Notes: a model not told the origin generated them from the letters alone. A stretch of DNA of 44,979 nucleotides from Rhodothermia bacterium (GCA_017303715.1 JAFLBZ010000035.1:1-44979); one strand, 5' to 3'. Positions 7,255-16,148 are shown, numbered from the stretch's first letter. Program-made: numbers and translations.

Positions 7255-7267
7255 TCAGGCTTTTGCT
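7238..7267 (+). terminator. Hairpin over the end of the tip 6 immunity gene
   Basis: AGCAAAGCC (7238-7246) pairs with GGCTTTTGCT (7258-7267) with one bulged base; the stem begins inside the final codons and the right arm holds the T-run. Confidence 0.5.
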
Positions 7268-7270
7268 TTA

Positions 7271-7465
7271 TTCATAAATATCTTTTCTATGTCCAAGGTC
7301 AATGACATCTACCAAAAGGACATCATCAAAAATATCGAAGGTACTGTGGGAATGTGTTGGGTCGGCATGGGGGATGCGTTAATTTTGTAAAGAAGTATAA
7401 TGTTGCGTATTATGGCATGAAACGATTGCTTCTGGCGGTGCAGGTATTTATGCTGGTGGCGTTTT
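7271..7465 (+). repeat. Cassette repeat, copy c, truncated
   Basis: Matches copies a and b from the TCTTTTCTATGTCC start to GGTATTTATGCTGGTGG, then stops abruptly at about 7459-7465, where unrelated sequence ending at a decayed transposase begins. This is the stump of a seventh cassette whose toxin has been lost. Confidence 0.65.
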
Positions 7466-8245
7466 TTTATTGAGCCAGCCCTTAAACTTGTAACCATTTA
7501 CCATGTGTTTTGGGTTAATCAAATCAAGCCCGCCGGCGGCCTTCTTTTGTACGGCCAAGTCGAAGCCCGGTGGTTGAGCTATTAAGCGGATTTTTCTAAG
7601 GGTAACCCTTCCATTCTTGAACAACACCTTATGCTATAAGATAGGGGCGATCTTGATACCTTTGGAAGTCGTAGTAAGTTGGGCAGCTAAGTTGTAACTT
7701 ATTTCGTCTGAACCGACAACCGAACACTGTGGAATCGCTTGATGGATTGCTTCATAAGCGGGCAATGCCCATTCGGCGGCTCTACGAAAGAAATTGGCTA
7801 TTGTACCTTGACTAAGTGATACATTGCATATTTTGGAAAAAAAATCTTGCAACCGCTCGAACGGCAAGTATTGATATTGGCTTTGACAAACGGCTAAACT
7901 CTGTATATTAGAACCATATTGAACATGGTTGTCAACCCCTTGTGGAAAATCCGATACATGGCAATTACCTCAACTACAATCAGTGGCATAACGTTGATAC
8001 TCCGTTGTAAATGGAGGGATAGGTGGAATATCAATGACTTGACGATGAGCGGTTAAGGTAACTTCATTCGATGTTAAGTTCTGACCACAGCGGCTACAAA
8101 AATCAGAACGAAGCGCAACCACTTTATCGGGAGTTTGACTCATTTTTAACGTTGTGCCTTCGTGGTTGGGTTGCACACCAACAGGTTTATCGGTCTTTTG
8201 GCGCAGGTTTTGATTTTTACGGCCAGATCGCTTGATGGCGCTTTA
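7466..8245 (-). pseudogene. Decayed IS66-family transposase
   Basis: Read on the minus strand: a SHKAPSSDL piece; after a frameshift, RKNQNLRQKTDKPVG and QPNHEGTTLKM; a zinc-finger part (FCSRCGQNL, 7970-8176); TGA where a Cys-rich CSCG motif is expected (about 7967-7969); then in the same frame VQYGSNIQSL and LPFERLQDFF...SLSQGTIANF, VVGSDE (7634-7867). These are the ordered landmarks of IS66 TnpC (leader, zf-IS66, start of the DDE domain). The catalytic C-terminal half is missing. It is replaced at 7455-7625 by an open minus-strand stretch (FDLAVQKKAAGGLDLINPKH) that I do not recognise. One frameshift, one stop and a truncation make it inactive. Confidence 0.75.
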
Positions 8246-8333
8246 TGGCTGTTTTCACTCTTTTTTCCGAATAATTACGTTTACTGTCTTTAATTTTTTT
8301 TTCATTATCCCCTAACCTTTCTCCTTTGTTTCC

Positions 8334-9020
8334 ATGAAAAGACGACTCTTTTTACTGATCGGACAATCCAATATGGCGGGATTTGGCGCACTACACCAAG
8401 TTCAGCCGATCCGAGACCCACGAATTGAAGTCTTCCGTGGCGGCCAATTTCTGGAGGCCATCGAGCCACTACATCAAGATCACATCCGCAATGGCATTGG
8501 CTTGGGGATGAGCTTTGCTAAGGTTCTTGCAGATACCTACATCACCGATCGCATTGGATTGATCCCTTGTGCCGTATCGGGGACGTCCATCAGGCGTTGG
8601 ACTCCGGGGGCAGACCTTTACCAACGTGCCCTCCGCATCACCCGCATGGCCCTTCAACATGGCGAGTTGCAAGGAATACTTTGGCTACAAGGCGAGGCCG
8701 ATGCCTCAACCAAGAACACCGTTAAACAACATGCTGCGCGTTTTATCGAGATGGTTCATCAACTTAGAACCGACTTAAACGCGACGCAACTCCCCTTCTT
8801 GAGTGGTGGTTTGGGCGATTTTCTGGCAAAATTCCCTCCTTGTCGTTGCTACAACTTGATAAATCTGCAATATGAATCTGCCAAGTTGTCGCATTACACT
8901 TTTGTTTCCGCCACAGGACTCAAGCACATGGGCGATGGTGTACACTACGATGCGCCTTCACTTAGAACATTAGGAGAACGGTTTGCTCATGCCTATTTAA
9001 CCCATTTCCCGCAAAGATGA
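8334..9020 (+). CDS. SGNH-fold sialate O-acetylesterase-like (SASA domain) esterase
   Basis: The 228-residue protein opens with LFLLIGQSNMAGFG, the GQSNMxG block of the SASA (DUF303) family with the nucleophile Ser. It continues with VSGTSIRRW, WLQGEAD (block III) and ends with GDGVHYD, which supplies the Asp/His pair. All SGNH blocks are in place, so an active carbohydrate O-acetyl esterase is likely; the natural substrate (acetylated plant or cell-wall sugar) is not shown. There is no signal peptide, so it acts in the cytoplasm. Single gene; the 124-base gap before the next gene holds no visible terminator. Confidence 0.8.
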   Translation: MKRRLFLLIGQSNMAGFGALHQVQPIRDPRIEVFRGGQFLEAIEPLHQDHIRNGIGLGMSFAKVLADTYITDRIGLIPCAVSGTSIRRWTPGADLYQRALRITRMALQHGELQGILWLQGEADASTKNTVKQHAARFIEMVHQLRTDLNATQLPFLSGGLGDFLAKFPPCRCYNLINLQYESAKLSHYTFVSATGLKHMGDGVHYDAPSLRTLGERFAHAYLTHFPQR

Positions 9021-9144
9021 ACAGAAATCTTACTTTCTGCCAAAATCAACCCCAAATTGTACCAAAACAAAATTCCTACAAACCTTCCGCTTGAAGCATG
9101 GTATTGTTATCTTGCATGATCACCGAACCTAAACCTTAACGACC

Positions 9145-9603
9145 ATGCACACCTTTACGGCAGAATTGATCCGCCCGGATGATCCGGGGACATGGACTTT
9201 CATTGTGATGCCCTTCAACGTTGAAGAGACCTATGGCGTGCGTTCGCAGTTTAAGGTTCGTGGAACCATTAATGAGGTCGAATTTGCAGGAACATTGATG
9301 CCCAGAGGTGATGGAACACATTTCTTGGTGGTCAAGCAAGCCCTTCGCGAAAAAATTGGGAAAGAAAAAGGCGATACCGTAGCGGTCTTTTTGGAACCAG
9401 ACACAGGCACACGAGAAGTTACAATCCCTTCCGACGTAGAATTGGCACTCAAGCTGAAACCAGAAGCATTGACGACATTTAATGCCCTTTCCTATAGCCA
9501 CAAAAAAGAATATATAGACTGGATAGAAAGTGCAAAACGTGCCAAAACGCGCCAAAACCGAATCCTAAAAATGCTTGAAAAACTTGAACTTACCGAAAAT
9601 TAA
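9145..9603 (+). CDS. DUF1905 / YdeI-OmdA domain protein
   Basis: The 152-residue protein starts with a DUF1905 beta-barrel (residues 1-90: FTAELIRPDDPGTWTFIVMP, then VRGTINEVEFAGTLMPRGDG and the KEKGDTVAVFLEPD strand). It ends with a YdeI/OmdA-type segment (residues 100-150: ALKLKPEALTTFNALSYSHKKEYIDWIESAKR). This last part is known as the 'bacteriocin-protection' motif, a name that comes from genetic data in enterobacteria; the biochemical role is unknown. No signal peptide. The next gene follows 12 bases later, so they are probably co-transcribed. Confidence 0.8.
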   Translation: MHTFTAELIRPDDPGTWTFIVMPFNVEETYGVRSQFKVRGTINEVEFAGTLMPRGDGTHFLVVKQALREKIGKEKGDTVAVFLEPDTGTREVTIPSDVELALKLKPEALTTFNALSYSHKKEYIDWIESAKRAKTRQNRILKMLEKLELTEN

Positions 9604-9615
9604 GATTTTCCGCTG

Positions 9616-10569
9616 ATGCTTGCTCGAACGACCAACACACTTTTTCGGTTAACTTTTGGACTATGCACCTTATTACCACTTTTGGGTATTCGTCCGATGA
9701 ACCGTCCACAGCCATATGTCATGCTTTTGGGAATTGCGCAAGACGCCGGATATCCTCAGGCAGGATGTGAAAAATCGTGCTGCAAACCTTATTGGGAAGG
9801 CAAAGCAAAACGCCAACTTGTCACGGCATTGGCCTTGATAGATCCGATTCATCAAAAAGCCTTTTTGATAGACGCAACACCCGATTTCCCCGCCCAGCTA
9901 CAACTGCTGCGTCGCGAAGTACGCCAAACCGAGCCTTGGCTACCAGATGGGATTCTCCTCACCCATGCCCACTTTGGGCACTATGCCGGACTTCTTCATC
10001 TGGGACGGGAAGCCATTGGCGCAAAGTCTGTTCCCGTCTTTGCCCTGCCCAAAATGCGCCAATTTTTGGCAAGCAATGGCCCTTGGGAATAATTGGTGAG
10101 CCTAAAAAACATCGTTCTCCGCCCTTTACAAGCAGATTCGAGCCTTACCCTTAGCAACGGCCTTAAGGTTCGTCCCATTTTGGTTCCACACCGTGACGAA
10201 TACAGCGAAACCGTTGGTTTCCGGATAGAAGGCCCTAACCGTAAGCTTTTGTTTATTCCAGATATAGACAAATGGAGCAAATGGAACCACCCCTTGAAAG
10301 AACAACTTGCGGCGGTGGATTATGCTTTATTGGATGGAACGTTTTACCAAAATGGTGAACTGCCAAACCGAGACATGAGCGAGGTTCCCCACCCCTTTGT
10401 AGCCGAAACCATGCAACTTCTATCCACCACACCACTACAAGAACAGCAGAAGGTCTTCTTCATCCATCTGAACCATACCAATCCTCTTTTACGCGACCCA
10501 AAAGCAAAATCAGCCATCAAACGAGCGGGGTTTGGTCTTGGGTACGAACTTCAACGCTTTTGGCTTTAA
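9616..10569 (+). pseudogene. PqqB-like metallo-beta-lactamase-fold hydrolase, interrupted by in-frame TAA
   Basis: Two open parts (9616-10092 and from 10093) are in the same frame and join at GPWE-TAA-LVSLKNI. In PqqB-like proteins this place reads GPWxQLV, so a single CAA-to-TAA change explains the split. N-terminal half: hydrophobic leader, MLLGIAQDAGYPQAGC and CCKPYW (Cys-rich start of PqqB-like enzymes), LIDATPDF, and the zinc motif THAHFGHYAGL (HxHxxH variant). C-terminal half: LVPHRDEYSETVGF, LFIPDID, LLDGTFY, FIHLNHTNP. All metal-binding landmarks are intact. It may be a recent pseudogene, a read-through product or a sequencing error. No PQQ synthesis genes are nearby, so the substrate is open. 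The stop overlaps the next start (TAATG). Confidence 0.75.
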
Positions 10570-11246
10570 TGAATAAATTTAACTTGTACAAGAGCAAGAT
10601 CGAGGCCCTCTTGATAGACATGGATGGCGTCTTGGTTGATTCTGAACCCTTGCATGTTGAAGCCGATAAAGTGGCCTTCTCCCATTTTGGTTTAGCGGTG
10701 CCAGAGCAAGAATTTCCCACATTTACAGGTATCCCCGGTGAAACGGTTTTTCGCAATATGGTTGCACGTTATGGCAATGACGAAATGGATGCTGAACAAA
10801 TATATAACTATAAAAAACAATGGTTTAAAGAAAAAACACTCACCCTACAACTCTTTCCGGAAGTACACCATTTTTTAGTTTTTGCCAAATCAATAGGACT
10901 TCGTACCTGCCTCGTAACGTCATCCGACCGTTTGTACCAGGCGTATATTTTCAGGCGATTTGATCTTTCTCCTTTTTTTGATGCCATCGTGACCATAGAA
11001 GATGTTGAGTTCGGGAAGCCCAACCCAGCCCCTTATTTGCTTGGTGCGGAGCGGTTGCGTCTCCCGCCCCAGAAATGCTTGGTCATCGAAGATGCGCCCT
11101 CTGGAATTGCAGCGGGTAAAGCAGCTGGCTGCCTTGTTGCGGCCCTAACCACCACCCACCAGAAAACCACATTACACAAAGCCGCACCCACTTTTCTCTA
11201 CAACAATTTAACAGAAGTGGTCGAATATCTACGCCAACCGAGTTAA
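10569..11246 (+). CDS. HAD-superfamily hydrolase, beta-phosphoglucomutase/phosphatase type
   Basis: ATG at 10569 overlaps the stop of the preceding gene by one base (TAATG); a TTG nine bases upstream is less likely. The 225-residue protein has all HAD motifs: DMDGVLVDSEP (I, nucleophile and acid/base Asp), VTSS (II), KPNPAPY with Lys (III) and VIEDAPSGI (IV), plus a helical cap at about residues 20-90. This matches the beta-PGM-like subfamily, which includes beta-phosphoglucomutases and small sugar-phosphate phosphatases. With a fructokinase and an amylosucrase next door, a sugar phosphate substrate is plausible but not proven. Confidence 0.8.
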   Translation: MNKFNLYKSKIEALLIDMDGVLVDSEPLHVEADKVAFSHFGLAVPEQEFPTFTGIPGETVFRNMVARYGNDEMDAEQIYNYKKQWFKEKTLTLQLFPEVHHFLVFAKSIGLRTCLVTSSDRLYQAYIFRRFDLSPFFDAIVTIEDVEFGKPNPAPYLLGAERLRLPPQKCLVIEDAPSGIAAGKAAGCLVAALTTTHQKTTLHKAAPTFLYNNLTEVVEYLRQPS

Positions 11247-11512
11247 CACATTAAAATTCACATTTTGTAAGCCCTTCCAGAAGACCACAACCGTTTGACA
11301 CAGCTTTTACCTTCGCCTTAGTTTCTACCCTCTAACTGAAAACGTTTCCAAGACAATCCCAATGTTGCACTTTCGCCTTGGCAAAAGTCGCCTCACGGCT
11401 GCGATTGGAAAAGTTTTGCATTCCAGCACTGTTGCAATGGCAGCATGTACCATGGCTGCGTCTTGTCCAGCACAGTGTTAGGCATTTACGATCATTAATC
11501 AAGGTTTGAAGC
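11247..11512. other. Intergenic region before the fructokinase gene
   Basis: 266 bases separate the HAD gene from the fructokinase. I see no gene, hairpin followed by T-run, or recognisable operator. It probably contains the promoter of the sucrose genes. Confidence 0.4.
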
Positions 11513-12370
11513 ATGAGCAAAATCATTGTTGGATTGGGGGAGCTCTTATGGGATGTTTTTTCAGATGGACGCCGTCCGGGGGGCGCACCTGCCAATGTCG
11601 CCTTTCACGCGCAACAACTGGGAAATCATGGTATAGTTGCAAGCCGTGTTGGGGCAGATGAAGACGGGCAAAGTATTTCCACATGGTTACAAGAAAAGGG
11701 ATTAAACATAGCCTTTCTGCAACGTGACGAAGCCCATGCAACTGGAACCGTGTTTGTTCATATCGCGGACGGCGAGCCAGAATACCGGATTACAGAAAAT
11801 GTGGCTTGGGATTTTTTGGCCTTTACACCCGCTTGGTCTCAACTTGCAAAGACATCCAATGCCGTTTGTTTCGCAACACTTGCCCAACGTAACCCTACCG
11901 CTTCAGAAACCATCCACCGTTTTCTTGCAGAAGTGCCTAACGATTGTCTCAAGGTGATGGATATAAATATGCGTAAACCATTTTTCAACAAGGCCGTTTT
12001 GCAAGCCTCTCTGCCTTTTGCAGATGTACTCAAACTGAATGCAGATGAAAAAAAGGCGATTGGCCTGATATTTGGTGTTTCGGATCCTCACCAATGGCTC
12101 CTCGAACATTTTGAGATTTCATGGATATGCCAAACACATGGAAAAGGTGGAGCAGAGTTAATCACAAAGGACGCAAGTTGGTTTGTAAAAGGTGAATCTG
12201 TGGATGTTTCTAAAGGGGATGCAGTGGGTGTTGGGGATGCTTTTTTGGCCGCGCTAACAACTGCAATCCTCAGAAAGGACGCACCAGAACAAGCCCTCCA
12301 ATTTGCCAACCGATATGCCGCAAAAGTGGCAACCTTTAAAGGTGCAATGCCTGTTTTTTCCCTTGACTAA
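11513..12370 (+). CDS. PfkB-family fructokinase
   Basis: The 285-residue sugar kinase begins IIVGLGELLWDVF and RPGGAPANVAFHAQQLG, the fructokinase-type N-terminal signature. It contains RVGADEDG, DINMRKPFF (DxNxR ribokinase-fold motif) and LKLNADE, and ends with the PfkB signature DAVGVGDAFLAAL carrying the catalytic Asp and anion hole (usual form DTTGAGDAF). It should phosphorylate fructose to fructose 6-phosphate with ATP in the cytoplasm. It sits 35 bases before an amylosucrase-like gene that would release fructose, so the pair forms a sensible sucrose-use operon. Confidence 0.85.
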   Translation: MSKIIVGLGELLWDVFSDGRRPGGAPANVAFHAQQLGNHGIVASRVGADEDGQSISTWLQEKGLNIAFLQRDEAHATGTVFVHIADGEPEYRITENVAWDFLAFTPAWSQLAKTSNAVCFATLAQRNPTASETIHRFLAEVPNDCLKVMDINMRKPFFNKAVLQASLPFADVLKLNADEKKAIGLIFGVSDPHQWLLEHFEISWICQTHGKGGAELITKDASWFVKGESVDVSKGDAVGVGDAFLAALTTAILRKDAPEQALQFANRYAAKVATFKGAMPVFSLD

Positions 12371-12405
12371 CCTCATAATTCGCAATATTTTTTGCCTTCC
12401 ATACC

Positions 12406-14583
12406 ATGCCCTCAACTGATGTCCTCGAACCGATAATAAAAGACTCGGTACTCCAAGCGCGTATCCAGAAGTATTTTCCGGACTTTCTCACCGCCTACCG
12501 TTCGCTGTATCCTACCGCAAGCCAAGACCGAATCAACGCTTTGATCAAGGGTGTTGAACGTGCCTACTTCGATCGTCCGGATGACCTAAAAGCCTTAGAC
12601 CTCCTTCGCGAAAAAGCGCCCGATTGGTTCACCGAAAATGGCATGGTGGGCATGATGCTCTATGTAGATCACTTTGCTGGCGACCTTCAAGGGCTAAAAG
12701 AAAGGCTCACCTACCTTGAAGAACTGGGCATCACCTACCTTCATCTTATGCCATTACTTAAGCCACGGGAAGGCGAAAATGATGGTGGCTACGCCGTAAT
12801 GGATTATCGAAAGGTCAATCCGCGGCTTGGAACCATGTACGACCTTAAGCAATTGGCTGAAAATCTACGCGAAAGAGGCATGGTATTGGTCATAGATTTT
12901 GTAATGAACCACACCGCTAAAGAACACGAATGGGCACAAAAAGCCTCGACCGGAGATCCTTTCTATCAAAACTTTTACCGCATGTTTACGGACAGGAGCC
13001 AGCCCGATGTGTATGAACAAACACTCCCAGAAGTGTTTCCAGACTTTGCTCCGGGAAACTTCACGTGGAACGAACCCGCAAAAAAATGGGTCTGGACTAC
13101 ATTTAATGACTATCAATGGGACTTGAACTACGAAAATCCAGACGTTTTTGAGGCGATGTTGGGTGAAATGCTGTTCTTGGCCAATCAAGGCATTGATGTC
13201 TTACGGCTGGATGCCGTGCCCTTCTTATGGAAAAAAGTTGGGACAAACTCCCAAAATCAACCGGAAGTGGTCCAACTTCTCGCGGCATTGAAGGCATTGG
13301 TTCGTATGGCTGCTCCCGGTGTTTTGTTTAAATCCGAAGCGATAGTTGCCCCCGATGATATTATCAAGTATTTGGGAAGTGGTGGATTTGAAGGCAAGGT
13401 TTGTGAATTGGGATATAATGCAACCTTGATGAACCATTTGTGGCACGCACTGGCATCCGAAAACACCCAATTGCTTTATACAACCCTATCCGGCTTGCCA
13501 CAACTTCCGGAGTCCTCCTCTTGGCTAAATTATATACGATGCCACGACGACATCGGATGGGGCATTTCGGACGAAAATGCGGCAGCAGTACACCAGAATG
13601 GACGCGATACCCGCAATTTCTGCACCAACTTTTATTCTGGTGTTCTCCCACAAAGTTATTCGGAGGGGTATGCTTTTCAGCGAGACCGCAACACAGGAGA
13701 AGCACGCATTTCAGGCACAGCAGCGGCTCTTTCTGGCCTCCAAAAAGCCCAAATAGAGGCAGACCCTTCAAACATTGATACGGCCATTAAACGGCTACAC
13801 CTGCTAAATGGGGTCATCTTTTTTATGAAAGGAATCCCACTTTTGTACTCCGGCGACGAAGTTGGCCAACTTAATGATTACGCCTATCTCACCGATCCTT
13901 TGAAAGCCTTAGACAACCGATGGGTGCATCGTCCACCGATGAGTTGGACAAAAGCTGGATTACGAAAACGAAAAGGAACTGTAGAAAACCGGCTTTTTGA
14001 GCGCCACCAGTCCTTGATTAAGGCCCGGAAATCCCAACCTATTTTAAATGGCCGGAACCCAGAAAAATTGGTTTTTGTACAGAATGACGCCCTTTTTCTG
14101 GCAGAACGCAATGATGAGCAAGGCGCACGATGCCTATTGGTTGCAAATTTCAGCAACAAAACCCAAATAGTTCCACTTAATCGTCTGTCTCCCATTTGGC
14201 AGGATGGGACTTGTGCCGACCTCATCAGCAAAACCGATTTACATTTTGCCGCAGGTCATTTGGTTGTTGGCGCTTACGAAGTATTTTGGCTCACACCAGA
14301 AACGGCTTTCGATGCAGTGGACTACATCAAGATGCCCATTGATGTCCATGTAGAGACTGGCTATGGCGAAGAGGTTTGGATTGCTGGCTCAAATGGTGCA
14401 TTAGGAAACTGGGAACTAACCCACGCCAAACGGTGTGATTCCGAAAACTATCCTTGGTGGCATACGGAGGTAAGTGTACCTATTGGTGAGGCTTTTTGTT
14501 TTCGATGGGTAAGGGTAAAGGACAACCAAATTATCCAATGGGGCCCTACGCTCTTCCATCGCCTTGCGGGTTTTGTTGGCTAA
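12406..14583 (+). CDS. Amylosucrase-like GH13 enzyme with C-terminal CBM20-like domain
   Basis: The 725-residue protein has a helical N-terminal domain (about 1-85), a GH13 barrel and a C-terminal extension. Catalytic blocks match amylosucrases: DFVMNHTAKEHEW, VLRLDAVPFLWK (nucleophile Asp near 268), FKSEAIVAPDDI (acid/base Glu near 309), HDDIGWGI (third Asp near 380) and LNDYAYLTDP...RWVHRP. Amylosucrase transfers glucose from sucrose to alpha-1,4-glucan and frees fructose; a related sucrose hydrolase activity cannot be excluded. Residues about 640-720 (VHVETGYGEEVWIAGSN, LGNWE, PWWHTEVSVP, FRWV) look like a CBM20 starch-binding module, an unusual addition for this subfamily. No signal peptide, so glucan would be made in the cytoplasm. 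Confidence 0.8.
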   Translation: MPSTDVLEPIIKDSVLQARIQKYFPDFLTAYRSLYPTASQDRINALIKGVERAYFDRPDDLKALDLLREKAPDWFTENGMVGMMLYVDHFAGDLQGLKERLTYLEELGITYLHLMPLLKPREGENDGGYAVMDYRKVNPRLGTMYDLKQLAENLRERGMVLVIDFVMNHTAKEHEWAQKASTGDPFYQNFYRMFTDRSQPDVYEQTLPEVFPDFAPGNFTWNEPAKKWVWTTFNDYQWDLNYENPDVFEAMLGEMLFLANQGIDVLRLDAVPFLWKKVGTNSQNQPEVVQLLAALKALVRMAAPGVLFKSEAIVAPDDIIKYLGSGGFEGKVCELGYNATLMNHLWHALASENTQLLYTTLSGLPQLPESSSWLNYIRCHDDIGWGISDENAAAVHQNGRDTRNFCTNFYSGVLPQSYSEGYAFQRDRNTGEARISGTAAALSGLQKAQIEADPSNIDTAIKRLHLLNGVIFFMKGIPLLYSGDEVGQLNDYAYLTDPLKALDNRWVHRPPMSWTKAGLRKRKGTVENRLFERHQSLIKARKSQPILNGRNPEKLVFVQNDALFLAERNDEQGARCLLVANFSNKTQIVPLNRLSPIWQDGTCADLISKTDLHFAAGHLVVGAYEVFWLTPETAFDAVDYIKMPIDVHVETGYGEEVWIAGSNGALGNWELTHAKRCDSENYPWWHTEVSVPIGEAFCFRWVRVKDNQIIQWGPTLFHRLAGFVG

Positions 14584-14658
14584 TTAACTTGGTAAAGGTA
14601 CATCTTTAGCCCTATTTTGGTTAAAATACTTTTTTTTCTTAACCCATAGCGACTATTT

Positions 14659-16089
14659 GTGAAGCCTGACTCCTCCGCCAAAACTGAACTCGTCTGGGAT
14701 CGCCGAGCGCGTTTTGCGCTCTGGTTGATGGAACATACCAAAGAACCTGTTTTTATCACCGGACGTGCCGGAACGGGGAAGTCCACCTTGTTGCAGTATT
14801 TCCGGAAAACAACTTCCAAACGGGTGGCGATTTTGGCCCCGACAGGTTTGGCTGCCATTAATGTGATGGGCCAGACCATCCATTCTTTTTTCCGCTTCCC
14901 ATCCAGAATGATTACGGAGGACGCTATTAAACGTCTCTGGGGGAACCAAGTCATCCGAAAAATAGACCTGCTTATTATTGATGAAGTTTCGATGGTACGT
15001 GCGGATCTGTTGGATGGTATTCATAAAGCACTCCAGATTAACCGCAAGAATGAGTTGCTTTTTGGCGGGGTTCAAGTAGTATTTTTTGGCGATCTCTTTC
15101 AACTTCCACCGGTAGTAAGCCGTGCTGAAGAATCCTTGATGCAATCCTATTACCCCACGCCCTATTTTTTCAGTGCCCATGTTTTTAAGGAATTGAAGCC
15201 CATTCAGATCGAATTAACGATGGTTCATCGCCAAAAAGAGGAGGTTTTTCTGGACTTATTGAATCAGGTGCGAGAAGACCGATTAACCGAACAAGGATTG
15301 GATTTGCTTAATGACCGTGTACACAAACAGACCAAATTGCCAGACGATTATTTGGTATTGACAACGGTGAATGAAAAAGCAAGACGCATCAACGAAGACC
15401 GCTTAAAAGCAATAAAAAAACCACCCTTTACCTATATTGCGCATACCGACGGTGAGTTTAATGAACGAGATTACCCCACCGAGTCCGAATTAACCCTGAA
15501 GGTGGGCGCACGGGTGATGTTTCTGCGGAACGACGCCGACGGAATGTATGTTAATGGTACCCTTGGAACCGTGGAATATCTGAAAGAAGACCTCATCCGC
15601 GTCGAAACCGACGAAGGAGATCAAGTGGAAGTAGGCCCAGAAAAGTGGGAAAATGCGCGGTATTATTTTGATACAGAGGAAAACAAAGTTCAGTCCGAAA
15701 CCGTCGGAACGTTCACCCAATATCCCCTAAAACTCGCTTATGCCATTACGATCCACAAAAGTCAAGGACAAACATTTGATAAAGTTGCTATTGATTTGGA
15801 CAGGGGCGCTTTCACACATGGCCAAACCTATGTTGCTTTGAGCCGATGCCGCACCTTGGAGGGCGTATTGCTAACACGCGCCGTCCGGCCAAGCGACATT
15901 TTGTTCGATCCTGCGATTTACGAAGCACGGCAATCTTTTCAATCCGGCGCATCAGTATATCAAGAATATGTGGCCAAATTCAAAGAAGCCAAGAACCAAT
16001 TGTCACAAGGAGATTCGGCCTATGTCATTGCCAATAGGCTAAAATTACCTGTAACGACAGTCCAACAAATAGAACGAGGCCTTGCATAA
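14659..16089 (+). CDS. Pif1/RecD-like SF1B DNA helicase
   Basis: The 476-residue helicase shows GRAGTGKST (Walker A, about 36-44), APTGLAAINV and TIHSFF (motif Ia), LLIIDEVSMVR (Walker B), FFGDLFQLPPV (III), MVHRQKEE (IV), LKVGARVMFLRND, TIHKSQGQTFDKV (V) and TYVALSRC (VI). These are the ordered motifs of Pif1-family 5'-3' helicases. The last 30 residues (SAYVIANRLKLPVTTVQQIERG) resemble a small helix-turn-helix, a common tail in bacterial members. The start is GTG at 14659, because it gives the usual spacing to Walker A. It acts on DNA in the cytoplasm, probably in repair or resolution of structured DNA. A hairpin terminator follows. Confidence 0.85.
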   Translation: MKPDSSAKTELVWDRRARFALWLMEHTKEPVFITGRAGTGKSTLLQYFRKTTSKRVAILAPTGLAAINVMGQTIHSFFRFPSRMITEDAIKRLWGNQVIRKIDLLIIDEVSMVRADLLDGIHKALQINRKNELLFGGVQVVFFGDLFQLPPVVSRAEESLMQSYYPTPYFFSAHVFKELKPIQIELTMVHRQKEEVFLDLLNQVREDRLTEQGLDLLNDRVHKQTKLPDDYLVLTTVNEKARRINEDRLKAIKKPPFTYIAHTDGEFNERDYPTESELTLKVGARVMFLRNDADGMYVNGTLGTVEYLKEDLIRVETDEGDQVEVGPEKWENARYYFDTEENKVQSETVGTFTQYPLKLAYAITIHKSQGQTFDKVAIDLDRGAFTHGQTYVALSRCRTLEGVLLTRAVRPSDILFDPAIYEARQSFQSGASVYQEYVAKFKEAKNQLSQGDSAYVIANRLKLPVTTVQQIERGLA

Positions 16090-16092
16090 ATA

Positions 16093-16117
16093 AAGCCCCC
16101 AAGCGACTTGGAGGCTT
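16093..16117 (+). terminator. Hairpin terminator after helicase gene
   Basis: AAGCCCCCAAG (16093-16103) and CTTGGAGGCTT (16107-16117) form an 11-bp stem with one mismatch and loop CGA, directly after the helicase stop. There is no long T-run on the plus strand. It lies 32 bases after the end of the convergent gene and may serve both. Confidence 0.55.
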
Positions 16118-16148
16118 AAATGAGACGGTTTTCAATGTCGCCCTATCC

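Noticed and set aside
9077-9130. Bacteroidota-type -33/-7 promoter before the DUF1905 gene (TTG ... TATCTTG)
   Set aside because: The spacing between the two boxes is only about 14 bases, shorter than the usual 17-21, so it is not reported as a promoter.
13364-13771. Long antisense frames inside the amylosucrase gene
   Set aside because: They are shadows of a well-supported gene with all GH13 motifs.
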